Below are positions 1 through 8,937 of a stretch of 56,734 bases of DNA, piece after piece. The translations under genes were made by a program, and so were the position numbers. The stretch comes from Chitinophagaceae bacterium (GTDB taxonomy: Bacteria; Bacteroidota; Bacteroidia; Chitinophagales; REEL01). Under the pieces are notes generated by a model. It did not search any database, was not told the origin of the DNA, and was given only the letters and a program-made list of their open reading frames with translations. Each line of letters begins with the position of its first letter. Within the stretch, counting starts at the first letter, position 1. The stretch is taken from positions 1 to 56,734 of the forward strand of contig REEL01000112.1 of assembly GCA_007695095.1 (NCBI GenBank), given 5' to 3'.

Positions 1-93
1 TCGCGTGTAATAATCTCCTGAATAGAAAGAGCTGGAAATGGAAAAATTATGATGGAAAATGGCAAAGTTGTGAAAGTTCTACCCATTAATTCG

Positions 94-122
94 GAGATGC
101 TTCCTGACGTCAGCATGACAGG
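94..122. repeat. REP-like palindromic fragment
   Basis: A perfect 10-bp palindrome (CTGACGTCAG, 104-113) sits inside a longer imperfect inverted repeat. Read on the minus strand it begins GTCATGCTGA and ends AAGCATCTC. This resembles a short dispersed intergenic element found in many bacterial genomes, including Bacteroidota. That resemblance is from memory and is not tested here. No second copy was noticed in the window. The rest of 1-206 holds no gene I can support. Confidence 0.35.
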
Positions 123-206
123 TAGGGGGAGGGTTTTGCTTTTTAATAAAGGGGTTAGAACCAGCTCCCCTTTTGAAGCTCACTATTAGATTCCGGTTAA
201 AATAAA

Positions 207-252
207 TAAGCCGGAGTATAAGAGCAGATAAACTGCTATACACTCCGGCTTA
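207..252 (-). terminator. Rho-independent terminator of the dcw operon (after ftsZ)
   Basis: The outer arms AAGCCGGAGT (208-217) and ACTCCGGCTT (242-251) pair perfectly over 10 bp, with one more T-A pair outside. An inner GCAG/CTGC helix sits at the tip. On the minus strand the hairpin is followed by a T-rich tail (TTATTTATTTTAA). It lies 26 bp beyond the ftsZ stop, as expected for the end of the operon. Confidence 0.8.
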
Positions 253-262
253 ATGACCCAAC

Positions 263-281
263 CTAAACTAAACTAAACTAA
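263..281. repeat. CTAAA short tandem repeat at the ftsZ stop codon
   Basis: CTAAA is repeated almost four times in a row (263-281). The last unit contains the ftsZ stop codon, TAG on the minus strand. It could be a simple slippage product. No function is evident. Confidence 0.6.
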
Positions 282-1837
282 TCTATATTGTCATGCAAAA
301 ATGAATTTCTTTTATCTAAAGAAGGTCCGTTTTCATCATCGTCCTGATCAATTGAAAACTTGGAATAATCATTTTGAGAAGATTTGTAGCTTTCATCGTC
401 AAAATTCATTTTTTTTCGCTTGAAAGCAGGCTCCGTTTCATAATCTTCCACTTTGGCTTCATTTGACATCAGTTTCATGCTCAAACTCTTAAGTTTGCTC
501 TTTCTTTCTGATATTCCACTTAGACCCGAATATCTTTCTTCAGGTTTTGCTTCTGAATGTTCCGGTTCCGGGCTTTCCTCTTCTTCCGTTTTTTCGGTGT
601 TTTCAACTTCTTTTACCTTAAACAGGTCGTCAGATTCCGATTCATTTTCATCATCATCTCCAAACATGTTTCTTTCGTTAAAGTCATTTTCATCATCATC
701 ACTTGTAGAAAAATCATGAGCGTCATTTTCTATATCTAAATCAAGTTTGATCTGACTTTCATCTGCTTCTGATTTGGTTCTTTTTTTAGGGGAATACCTG
801 TTTTCATTTTGATTTTCATCTTCATCTTCTAAATCCAAAATAACTTTTTCATTTTCTACTGGTTTTTTGGTTTTTACATTTCTGTTTTCGGCAAAACCTG
901 TTGCAATAACAGTTACACTTAGTTGATCACCCATGTTTTCGTCAGTGCAAAGCCCCATTATAAAATCAGAAGAGCCTGTTAGTTTTTCAATATACTCCGT
1001 AATCTGATCGATTTCCTCCAGTTTTTCCTGTTGACTTCCCGTAGTAATATTTAATAAAATATTCTTAGCACCCTTGATGTTGTTTTCACTCAAAAGAGGG
1101 GAGGATAATGCCTTTTCAACGGCTTCTATTGCTCTGTTTTCGCCCTCTGCTATAGCAGAACCCATTATGGCCAGTCCGCTATCACGCATTACATATTCAA
1201 CATCGGCGAAATCGACATTTATATTTCCTTTTATGGTAATGATTTCAGAAATAGATTTAGCGGCTATAGCCAATATATTATCAGCTTGTGAAAAGGCCTC
1301 TGAGCGCGTCATTTTGTTGTAGATTTCCTTCAATCTTTCATTGGAAATAATGATATGTGCATCAGAATTTCTCTTCAGCTCTTCCAGCCCTTCCATTGCC
1401 TGTTCTAATTTTCTTTTCCCTTCAAATTTAAAAGGAGTGGTGACTATACTGACAGTCAGTATGCCCATGTCCTTAGCTGTTTGCGCTATTACGGGTGCCG
1501 CACCTGTTCCCGTTCCGCCACCCAGTCCGGTGGTTATAAAAACCATTTTTGTTTTCTTTTCAAGTATGTCCTTTATCTCACGAATTGATTCTTCGGCTGC
1601 TTTTCTGCCGACTTCCGGCCTGGAGCCGGCACCAAGACCTTCAGTGAGTTCAGGACCCAGTTGAATTTGGTTTGGTATTGGACTATCTTCAAGTGATTGT
1701 GCGTCTGTATTGCAAATAACAAAGTTTACTCCCTGTATTCCCTGATTATACATGTAGTTGACTGCGTTACATCCGCCTCCACCAACACCTATTACTTTGA
1801 TGATCGACGATTGGTCTTTTGGTAAATTGAATTCCAT
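278..1837 (-). CDS. ftsZ: Cell division protein FtsZ
   Basis: Tubulin-like GTPase that polymerises into the cytokinetic Z ring at midcell. The N-terminal 320 residues are a typical FtsZ core. They include the nucleotide-binding GGGGCNA (19-25) and the tubulin signature GGGTGTG (106-112). The remaining ~200 residues form a long, very acidic Asp/Glu/Asn/Ser-rich linker. The protein ends in a short tail with FLHDNID, which is the likely binding peptide for FtsA and other partners. At 519 residues it is longer than the E. coli protein (383), all in the linker, as is common in Bacteroidota. It is the last gene of the dcw operon, 27 bp after ftsA, and is followed by a hairpin terminator. Confidence 0.98.
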   Translation of the reverse strand: MEFNLPKDQSSIIKVIGVGGGGCNAVNYMYNQGIQGVNFVICNTDAQSLEDSPIPNQIQLGPELTEGLGAGSRPEVGRKAAEESIREIKDILEKKTKMVFITTGLGGGTGTGAAPVIAQTAKDMGILTVSIVTTPFKFEGKRKLEQAMEGLEELKRNSDAHIIISNERLKEIYNKMTRSEAFSQADNILAIAAKSISEIITIKGNINVDFADVEYVMRDSGLAIMGSAIAEGENRAIEAVEKALSSPLLSENNIKGAKNILLNITTGSQQEKLEEIDQITEYIEKLTGSSDFIMGLCTDENMGDQLSVTVIATGFAENRNVKTKKPVENEKVILDLEDEDENQNENRYSPKKRTKSEADESQIKLDLDIENDAHDFSTSDDDENDFNERNMFGDDDENESESDDLFKVKEVENTEKTEEEESPEPEHSEAKPEERYSGLSGISERKSKLKSLSMKLMSNEAKVEDYETEPAFKRKKMNFDDESYKSSQNDYSKFSIDQDDDENGPSLDKRNSFLHDNID

Positions 1838-1864
1838 AATTGTACTTTTTTGCTTTTAATAAAA

Positions 1865-3184
1865 TTAAAAATCGTTTTCGATGCCGTCCTCAAACCATTT
1901 TTTTATGCTTTTCCAAAACTTGGCCAAACCTTTTTTTTCTTTTAGAACCACATTAGGTTCTATCGTTTCATTTTCCGTTGTCTTTAAAGTCTCTTCTGAT
2001 TCTTCTTCTTCAAGTTCTGATTTGTTTTCTTCGAAACCTTTTAAGACTAATCCTATGCCTGTTGAATAAATCGGATTTTGTAAATTAGGTACTTCTGATT
2101 TTGCCAAATGTTCGTTTGGTAAACCAATTCTGGCATCCATGCCTGTGATATATTCAAAATGTGGTTTTACATTTTTTAGCATTGCACCTCCACCGGTAAG
2201 GACAATCCCACCGATAAGTGTTTTAGGGTAATCTTTATTAGCTGTTTCTATGTGAAACAAGACATCATGTATGATTTCTTCCATACGCGCATTAATAATG
2301 CCGGCCAGATTTTTTAAGGAAATTTCCTTTGCCGGACGCCCTTTCAGGGAAGGTATACTTACTACTTTGTTTTCAAAACTTTCTACCGGCAGGGAAGATC
2401 CGAATTTCAGTTTTAGTTTTTCTGCATGCTCTTTCAGCAGCTTGCATCCTTGTTGTATGTCGGACGTAACTATTTCTCCACCAAAGGGAATCACCGCAGT
2501 ATACCGAATGATGTTTTCCTTAAAAATTGTAATGTCAGTTGAGCCGCCTCCAATATCAACAAGAACTACCCCTGCTTCTTTCTCTTCTTCGCTTAGTACT
2601 GCCTCAGCAGATGCAATTGGTTCTAAGATGATATCTTCAACTTCAAGTCCGCTTTTGACGATACAACGCTGTATGTTTTTGGCTGCCGTAGCTTTTCCGG
2701 TAATGATATGAAAATTAGCTTCCAGGTTAGTGCCCGGATATCCCTCAGGATCTTTGATAAAGTGTTCACCATCTACTATAAATTCCTGAGGTAACACATG
2801 AATGATGAGATTCCCCTGCGGAACCGGCATCTTTTTCATCTGTTTGATCATTTCCTCTATATCTTTTCTGGAAATTTCATCCTCTGTATTATTTCTGACA
2901 ATGTTTCCTCTTTGTTGTTGGCAACGAATATGTTCGCCGGCAATTCCTACATATACTTTTTTGAAATCAATATCCACCTGGCTCTTGAGTTGCTCAACAG
3001 CCAGTTTAATAGATTCTACTGTTTTATCTATATTTGCTACCATACCACGACTAACCCCTTTGGAAAGACTTTTTCCAATTCCTAATATTTCCAGTTTGCC
3101 ATATTCGTTCAGTCTTCCGGCTACGGCACAAATTTTTGTTGTGCCAATATCAATTGCTACTATTGTTTCTTTTTTCTTTTCCAT
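1865..3184 (-). CDS. ftsA: Cell division protein FtsA
   Basis: Actin-like ATPase that tethers FtsZ filaments to the inner membrane and helps recruit the divisome. The phosphate-1 loop IDIGTTKICAV is at residues 11-21, a phosphate-2 type motif VDIGGGSTDI lies near residue 210, and an adenosine motif GGIVLTGGGA lies near 325. After an acidic linker, the last ~20 residues (starting GLAKFWKSIKKWF) form a probable amphipathic membrane-targeting helix. Length (439 residues) and position between ftsQ and ftsZ are standard. FtsQ ends 10 bp upstream. Confidence 0.97.
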   Translation of the reverse strand: MEKKKETIVAIDIGTTKICAVAGRLNEYGKLEILGIGKSLSKGVSRGMVANIDKTVESIKLAVEQLKSQVDIDFKKVYVGIAGEHIRCQQQRGNIVRNNTEDEISRKDIEEMIKQMKKMPVPQGNLIIHVLPQEFIVDGEHFIKDPEGYPGTNLEANFHIITGKATAAKNIQRCIVKSGLEVEDIILEPIASAEAVLSEEEKEAGVVLVDIGGGSTDITIFKENIIRYTAVIPFGGEIVTSDIQQGCKLLKEHAEKLKLKFGSSLPVESFENKVVSIPSLKGRPAKEISLKNLAGIINARMEEIIHDVLFHIETANKDYPKTLIGGIVLTGGGAMLKNVKPHFEYITGMDARIGLPNEHLAKSEVPNLQNPIYSTGIGLVLKGFEENKSELEEEESEETLKTTENETIEPNVVLKEKKGLAKFWKSIKKWFEDGIENDF

Positions 3185-3194
3185 GTATTGAAAT

Positions 3195-3971
3195 TTATAT
3201 TTTTGAACAAATAATCTGATTTTTATACTTTAGGTTTATGCTTTTGTATTTATCCCAGCTTCCGGTCTTAAGTCCTTCTCTGTAAAAAATGTATAGTTTA
3301 GTGAACTTTTCTTCCATACTTTCTATGTTTCCGAATATTATGTACTGATTTCCTAATCTGGGTATCAGTTCAAATTCACGATTTTCATTCACATATATCT
3401 GTTGTATAAAAGCAGACCAAAAATCAGATTCGTGTATAAATTGCCCTAATTCATATATTTCCAGCTGTATCAGGCTGTCTCTTTCGTGTTTATATTGGTT
3501 TTGATAAATAAATCCATTGACTACGGGAACTCTTGGAGTAAAATTATAAGATATAGGCATAGGATTTCCATTCATATCAAGATAATAACTCACATTGTTT
3601 TTGTTGATAACTCTGATTAGTGGCTTTCTCTGCTTAATATCGACGACTAATCTTCCATTGGGCTGAGCAAAAATTTGCGCATTTTTTATGAAAGGATTTG
3701 CATTTAATCTTCTTTCCATGGTATTTAATGGCAGAGTTCTTATCTTTTCATTTAAAATACCATTGCTGGTTTCATGATTTAATATTTCAAAAACTTCATC
3801 TTCCTGTATAAAAAATAAACCCGTATGATGGTCAATATTTACCACTAACTCTTTACATACAAAATCCTGCTGCTTGTTTTGAGAAGCTGCAATCAGAACG
3901 ACCCAAAGTGCAATTACACCTATGTAGCCTACTCCTTTTAGGGTTTGTAATATTTTCTTATTTATCTTCAT
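3195..3971 (-). CDS. ftsQ: Cell division protein FtsQ
   Basis: Bitopic divisome scaffold protein. A short cytoplasmic N-terminus is followed by one transmembrane helix (about residues 14-30, GYIGVIALWVVLIAAS). A periplasmic region of ~225 residues then matches the POTRA plus FtsQ domain layout, with a motif resembling the family's 'NPFIKNAQI' substrate-strand region near residue 92. Sequence is divergent, as usual for FtsQ. The assignment rests on topology, length (258 residues) and its place between murC and ftsA. Its start overlaps the murC end by 14 bp, which suggests translational coupling. Confidence 0.9.
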   Translation of the reverse strand: MKINKKILQTLKGVGYIGVIALWVVLIAASQNKQQDFVCKELVVNIDHHTGLFFIQEDEVFEILNHETSNGILNEKIRTLPLNTMERRLNANPFIKNAQIFAQPNGRLVVDIKQRKPLIRVINKNNVSYYLDMNGNPMPISYNFTPRVPVVNGFIYQNQYKHERDSLIQLEIYELGQFIHESDFWSAFIQQIYVNENREFELIPRLGNQYIIFGNIESMEEKFTKLYIFYREGLKTGSWDKYKSINLKYKNQIICSKI

Positions 3972-5352
3972 AACTATCTGCTATCAGATTTTTGTTTTTA
4001 TTTTCTAAAGTATTTTTAATCGGTTCAACTAATTTGTCAATATCACCTGCCCCGGCTGTGATTAAAATGTCAAGCTGCATTAAGTCTATTTGAGCAGTTA
4101 ACTCTTCTTTGGTCATTAGTTTATGGTTACCATGACTGATATACTTAGCTATCAGAGCGGCATTCACGTTTTCTATTGGTGCTTCCCGGGCCGGATAAAT
4201 ATCAAGTAAAATTACTTTGTCTGCATTTGAGAGGCTCTTCCCAAATTCTTCTGCCAAATCCCTTGTCCTGCTGTATAAATGTGGCTGAAAAATAATAGTG
4301 GTATGTCTTTTGGGATACTGTTCTTTTACAGATTTAAGCAAAGCATTAATTTCTGTTGGGTGATGTGCGTAGTCATCTATGTATAAAATATTTTCAGAGG
4401 CAAATACATATTCAAACCTTCTCTTCACGCCGCTAAAGCTTTGCAGGTTAACCTTAATTGTATTTTCATCCAAACCACTTTCTAATGCAGCTGTAATTGC
4501 TGCAATTGCATTTTCAAGATTATGAAGCCCCAGGGCAGGCATTTGAAATCCGCTTATTTTTCTTCCTTTATAGTTTAGTGAAAAATGGAGAAAAGTGTCC
4601 TTTTTTTCTATATCTGCCGGATATATATCTGCTGTATTATCCAAAGAGTAAGTGATAATCTCCGGGCAATCGAAATCCGAGTTGCGGTTAGCTTTTTCGT
4701 GTACTATCAGTTTACCTTCTTTAGGCAGCTTTCTGACAAAACTTTTGAAACTGTCGTATAAGTTGTCCATGGATTTGTAAATATCCATGTGGTCACTGTC
4801 AATTGATGACAGGATAATCATTTTAGGATAAAGTTTCAGAAAAGAATAGTCAAACTCATCTGCTTCCACTACAGCCCAGTCTTTTCCGGTTTTGAAATTA
4901 CTGCCAATATTGTTGGAAATACCTCCTAAAAAGGCATAGGGATTTATGGATGAATTGTGAAACAGATGTGTTAGCAGGGACGATATTGTCGTTTTTCCGT
5001 GAGAACCGGCAACGGCAATAGTGTTTAATCTTTGAGTTATCATCCCCAAAACCTCGGCTCTTTTGAGCACTTGTATTCCTTTTTGTTTAAAAAAGATAAG
5101 CAAAGGATGATCCGATGGAATGGCTGGTGTGTAAACAACCAAATCCAAATTGTCATTTATGTTTTCCGGTTTTATATCATACGCTATCTGAACCCCTCTT
5201 TCTTCCAGCTTACGAGTGATGGCAGATGAATTTTGATCATAGCCGCTAACACTAATATTGTTTTCAAGAAAATAATGGGCAAGGGCACTCATCCCGATTC
5301 CACCGATTCCGGCAAAGTACACTTTTGATATGTTTGATAATAATATTGACAT
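3958..5352 (-). CDS. murC: UDP-N-acetylmuramate-L-alanine ligase MurC
   Basis: Cytoplasmic ATP-dependent ligase that adds L-Ala to UDP-MurNAc, the first amino acid of the peptidoglycan stem peptide. It has the N-terminal Rossmann glycine motif GIGGIGMSALA, the Mur ligase P-loop GSHGKTT (about residues 116-122), and the downstream DDYAHHPTEI motif typical of MurC. I chose the ATG at 5352, giving 464 residues. It forms a TAATG overlap with the murG stop and places the conserved start MSILLSN correctly. An in-frame ATG 11 codons upstream would run into murG. No ddl or murB follows, unlike in many other phyla. Confidence 0.96.
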   Translation of the reverse strand: MSILLSNISKVYFAGIGGIGMSALAHYFLENNISVSGYDQNSSAITRKLEERGVQIAYDIKPENINDNLDLVVYTPAIPSDHPLLIFFKQKGIQVLKRAEVLGMITQRLNTIAVAGSHGKTTISSLLTHLFHNSSINPYAFLGGISNNIGSNFKTGKDWAVVEADEFDYSFLKLYPKMIILSSIDSDHMDIYKSMDNLYDSFKSFVRKLPKEGKLIVHEKANRNSDFDCPEIITYSLDNTADIYPADIEKKDTFLHFSLNYKGRKISGFQMPALGLHNLENAIAAITAALESGLDENTIKVNLQSFSGVKRRFEYVFASENILYIDDYAHHPTEINALLKSVKEQYPKRHTTIIFQPHLYSRTRDLAEEFGKSLSNADKVILLDIYPAREAPIENVNAALIAKYISHGNHKLMTKEELTAQIDLMQLDILITAGAGDIDKLVEPIKNTLENKNKNLIADSYEDK

Positions 5353-6461
5353 TAGGAATCCTTTTTTTCTAAAATTTGAATACAATTGTTTACGATATCC
5401 TGAACTGCATTTTCCTTTGCCATAGTTTTCGAAGCTTCACTTAGCGATTGTTGTGCTGCTTTGTTTTCACTTAGTGAAATAACTTCTTTTATAAGTTTTT
5501 CTTCAGCAATATGATCTTCAACTAATAAGGCGGCATTTTTTTTAACCAATGCCATTGCATTTTTATACTGATGATTTTCTGCCACATTTGGTGAAGGAAC
5601 CAAAACAACAGCTTTGCCCACCATGCATAATTCTGATATACTGAGCGCTCCGGCTCTTGAGATAATTATATCGGCAGCAGCATAAGCCATGTCCATCTCT
5701 TTTATAAAGTCAGTGACGAACAAGCCTTTTTTGTTAAACTTTTCTGCTTTGGGATAAAAACCTTTCCCGGTTTGCCAGATTAGCTGAAGGTTTTTGTCTA
5801 ATAATTCATCATGATTATTGTAAAGAGCTTTATTTATTGTTAATGCACCAAGGCTGCCACCGATTGAAAGTATAATAGTTTTGTTTTCATCCAAACCGAA
5901 AAATGCAGCTGCCTGAGATTTAGTAATATTTTTTCCTGATATATTTTTTCTTACCGGATTACCTGTGAAAATGATATTTTCTTTTGGAAAGTATTTATCC
6001 ATACCATCATATGCCACAAACACTTTTTTAGCTTTTTTGGCCAGAATTTTATTTGTGAGTCCGGCATAGGAATTTTGTTCCTGCAAAACATAAGGGACTT
6101 TCTTTTTACCTGCCATATATAAAACCGGTCCGCTGGCATATCCTCCTACGCCTATTGCCAGGTCAGGCTTAAAATCAGATATAATTTTACCCGCTTTTAA
6201 TAAAGATCTGATGACATGAAAAGGCAGCAGTAGATTTTTAAAAATAGCTTTTCTTTGAAGTCCTTTTATAGGTAAACCAATGATTTTAAAACCGCTTTCA
6301 GGGATTTTTTCCATCTCCATACGGCCTTCAGCACCTACGAACAGAAAGTCGGCAGCAGGTAATTGCTCTTTGAGTCCGTTTGCAATAGCTATTGCCGGAT
6401 AGATGTGGCCTCCTGTGCCACCCCCTGATATCAGGATTTTATATGGCTTTTGTTGCATCAA
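5352..6461 (-). CDS. murG: UDP-GlcNAc:undecaprenyl-pyrophosphoryl-MurNAc-pentapeptide transferase MurG
   Basis: Inner-leaflet GT28 glycosyltransferase that converts lipid I to lipid II. The glycine-rich GGGTGGH (13-19), needed for lipid I binding, is intact. The C-terminal domain has the donor-site segment SRAGALSISEL and later HQYKNA. Length is 369 residues. It overlaps the ftsW 3' end by 23 bp and shares a TAATG with murC. A second Met directly follows the first, so the exact start could be one codon later. Confidence 0.97.
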   Translation of the reverse strand: MMQQKPYKILISGGGTGGHIYPAIAIANGLKEQLPAADFLFVGAEGRMEMEKIPESGFKIIGLPIKGLQRKAIFKNLLLPFHVIRSLLKAGKIISDFKPDLAIGVGGYASGPVLYMAGKKKVPYVLQEQNSYAGLTNKILAKKAKKVFVAYDGMDKYFPKENIIFTGNPVRKNISGKNITKSQAAAFFGLDENKTIILSIGGSLGALTINKALYNNHDELLDKNLQLIWQTGKGFYPKAEKFNKKGLFVTDFIKEMDMAYAAADIIISRAGALSISELCMVGKAVVLVPSPNVAENHQYKNAMALVKKNAALLVEDHIAEEKLIKEVISLSENKAAQQSLSEASKTMAKENAVQDIVNNCIQILEKKDS

Positions 6462-7593
6462 TTTTTTTTCCTTCTAGTTCTTCAATATTTCTACTTATAC
6501 TTAAAATAATTCCTACCGACAGACTTGTGAACAGTAAAGATGTTCCTCCCATGCTTAAAAATGGAAGTGTTAAACCTGTAACAGGCAGTAAGTTTACTGT
6601 GACAGCCATATTTATCATTGCCTGTAAAACAAGGCTCAAACTCAGTCCAAATGCGAGTAAGGCCCCGAAAGCATTTGGCACCTTTAAGACAATCATAATA
6701 CACCGGTATAACAGCAGGATGTAGAGCAAAATCAAGATGCCCCCGCCCATCAGTCCGTATTCTTCAATAATTATGGCGTAAATAAAATCTGAGTAGGGGT
6801 GAGGCAAAAAGTTTCTTTGAGTACTTTTACCCGGTAAACTACCGAAAATTCCCCCTTTTGAAATGGCTATTTTTGCCTGTTGAACCTGATACGTATCCTG
6901 ACTACCGGTCATAAAGCTGTCGACTCTGCTTTGCCAGGTTCCTAATCTTCCCTGATTATCTGAAAATGAAAGTGTAAGAACAAGTAAACCTATTATCACA
7001 CCACCGGTAAGTGATAATCCGGCCAGATATAAAATTTTAACCCTGCCAATAAACATGAGTATAAAACAGGTTAAAAATAAAAGCAAAGCTGTTGATAAAT
7101 CTGCCGGAGCAATTAAGAGTGTAATAATTATTAAGGGTATGAAAATGGGCAAAAACCCTTTTTGAAAGTCTTTAATTTCATTTTGTTTGATCGATAGAAT
7201 TTTGGCTACATACATAATCAGTCCCAACTTAGCTAAATCTGAGGTTTGAAAAGAAAGGTTAATTACGGGTAGTGTAATCCACCTTTTAGCCTGGTTTAAA
7301 TCAGTTCCCATGAACAAGGTGAAAATCAATAGTGGTATGGATATCAGCATGATTAAATCACCAATTCTTGCATAGTATTTATAGTGAAGCAAATGTGCTA
7401 AAAACATAACCCCAAGGCTTAGGAAAACAAGCACAAGCTGGCGCATCAGGTAAAACTCCGTGTTACCTGTCTGATACCTATAAGCTAAGGTTCCTGTAGA
7501 GCTGTAAACAGCCAACAGGGATCCTATGGATAGTATAATTACTACCATCCAAATGTACCGATCTCCCTTTATGTTTTTAAATAATGCCTGCAT
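6439..7593 (-). CDS. ftsW: Lipid II glycosyltransferase FtsW (SEDS family)
   Basis: Polytopic SEDS-family peptidoglycan polymerase that acts with the FtsI transpeptidase at the septum. About ten hydrophobic segments are visible. The family-diagnostic stretch SDFIYAIIIEEYGLMG and the C-terminal GGTSLLFTSLSVGIIL are present. It could be RodA by sequence alone, but the position between murD and murG in the dcw operon indicates FtsW. It starts 3 bp after murD ends. Confidence 0.93.
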   Translation of the reverse strand: MQALFKNIKGDRYIWMVVIILSIGSLLAVYSSTGTLAYRYQTGNTEFYLMRQLVLVFLSLGVMFLAHLLHYKYYARIGDLIMLISIPLLIFTLFMGTDLNQAKRWITLPVINLSFQTSDLAKLGLIMYVAKILSIKQNEIKDFQKGFLPIFIPLIIITLLIAPADLSTALLLFLTCFILMFIGRVKILYLAGLSLTGGVIIGLLVLTLSFSDNQGRLGTWQSRVDSFMTGSQDTYQVQQAKIAISKGGIFGSLPGKSTQRNFLPHPYSDFIYAIIIEEYGLMGGGILILLYILLLYRCIMIVLKVPNAFGALLAFGLSLSLVLQAMINMAVTVNLLPVTGLTLPFLSMGGTSLLFTSLSVGIILSISRNIEELEGKKIDATKAI

Positions 7594-7596
7594 TTT

Positions 7597-8937
7597 TTAT
7601 AGCTCTATTACATGTTTTTTAAAGTGTTCACCACGTTTTTTATAATTTTCAAACAAATCAAAACTCGCGCATGCCGGAGACAACAAAACGGCATCTCCAT
7701 TTGTAGAAATCGCAGCAGCCATTTCCACCGCCTCTCTCATATTATCTGTATTCATCATCACATCCACATGCTTTGAGAATGCATTGTGTAAGGGGACATT
7801 ATTAGCGCCCAAACAAATGATTGCTTTCACTTTTTTTCTGATTAATGGAATGATTGAAGCATAGTCATTGCCTTTGTCAACTCCTCCGGCTATCCAAACT
7901 GTCGGTTTATTCATTGATTCCAAAGCATACCAGGCGGAATTTACATTTGTAGCTTTTGAGTCATTAATATATTCCACACCCCCGATTCTTGCTACAAACT
8001 CCAGACGGTGTTCCAGTCCTTTAAAGTCCATAAAACTCTCCCGGATGACTTCTTTTCTGAGGTCAAGCACTCTGGCTGAAATTCCGGCAGCCATAGAGTT
8101 GTAAATGTTGTGTTTGCCTTTAATTTTTAAGTCTGTAAGTTCCATTTCGAAAGGGTTTTCTTCGGCAATTATTAATTTGTTGTTTCTGGTAAAGGCTGTG
8201 AGTTCTTTTTTTTCTTCCATACCAAACCAAAGCTTTCTGGTATTCAATTGCTTTTTGTTGATGTGTTCAAGCAGAACCTTATCATCAAAATTGAGGATTA
8301 GTGTATCTTCTTTATCCATTAGCCTAGCTATGCTAAGTTTAGACTGTATATAGTTTTCAAATTTATCCTGGTATCTGTCCAAATGGTCTTCGGTAATGTT
8401 TAAGATTATGCTGATTTTTGGTTTAAATGTTTTGCAATCGTCTAATTGAAAACTGCTGACTTCCAGTACATAGTAATCCGTATCTTCTTCAGCATTTATC
8501 ACCAGTTTAGAAAATGCATCCCCGAGATTTCCTCCCACAGAAACTTTTAAGGAAGCTTTATCCAAAATGTGTCCAATCAGCCTGGTCGTTGTTGATTTTC
8601 CGTTTGTTCCTGTGATAGCAATCACCGGTTTGTCTGTATATCTGAAGGCCCATTCTATTTCAGAAATCAACTCGATTTTTTGTTTTCTTATGGTTTGAAC
8701 TATTTTTGTTGATTCGGGTACTCCCGGACTTTTAATTATCAGTTCAGAATCACAAATTTTATCAAGACTGTGCTCTCCCTCTTCAAAATCAATTTTATAT
8801 TGGTTCAGTATAGCTTTGTACTCGGCCGTAATATTTTTGCTGTCTGAAACAAAAGCATTCCAGCCTTTGAGGCTTGCTAAAACTGCTGCCCAAACCCCGC
8901 TTTCACCTGCTCCTAAAATGGTACATCTTTTTTCCAT
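7597..8937 (-). CDS. murD: UDP-N-acetylmuramoylalanine-D-glutamate ligase MurD
   Basis: Cytoplasmic ATP-dependent ligase adding D-Glu to UDP-MurNAc-L-Ala. It has the N-terminal UDP-binding glycine motif GAGESGVWAA (9-18), the P-loop GTNGKSTT (110-117) and a central LNITEDHLDRY. The C-terminal domain contains GGVDKGNDY and LLSPACASFD, both typical of MurD. Length is 446 residues. It abuts mraY with no spacer. Confidence 0.97.
   Translation of the reverse strand: MEKRCTILGAGESGVWAAVLASLKGWNAFVSDSKNITAEYKAILNQYKIDFEEGEHSLDKICDSELIIKSPGVPESTKIVQTIRKQKIELISEIEWAFRYTDKPVIAITGTNGKSTTTRLIGHILDKASLKVSVGGNLGDAFSKLVINAEEDTDYYVLEVSSFQLDDCKTFKPKISIILNITEDHLDRYQDKFENYIQSKLSIARLMDKEDTLILNFDDKVLLEHINKKQLNTRKLWFGMEEKKELTAFTRNNKLIIAEENPFEMELTDLKIKGKHNIYNSMAAGISARVLDLRKEVIRESFMDFKGLEHRLEFVARIGGVEYINDSKATNVNSAWYALESMNKPTVWIAGGVDKGNDYASIIPLIRKKVKAIICLGANNVPLHNAFSKHVDVMMNTDNMREAVEMAAAISTNGDAVLLSPACASFDLFENYKKRGEHFKKHVIEL

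Noticed and set aside
148-174. Hairpin AAAGGGG…CCCCTTT on the plus strand
   Set aside because: The T tract after it is short and no plus-strand gene precedes it, so a terminator call is not supported.
49-189. Open frame of 46 codons on the plus strand near the left edge
   Set aside because: It overlaps the palindromic repeat, has no recognisable homology, and its codon content does not look like neighbouring genes. I do not call it a gene.
1074-1322. Plus-strand open frames opposite ftsZ and other dcw genes
   Set aside because: They are antisense to well-conserved genes, lack homology, and have compositions explained by the opposite strand's codons.
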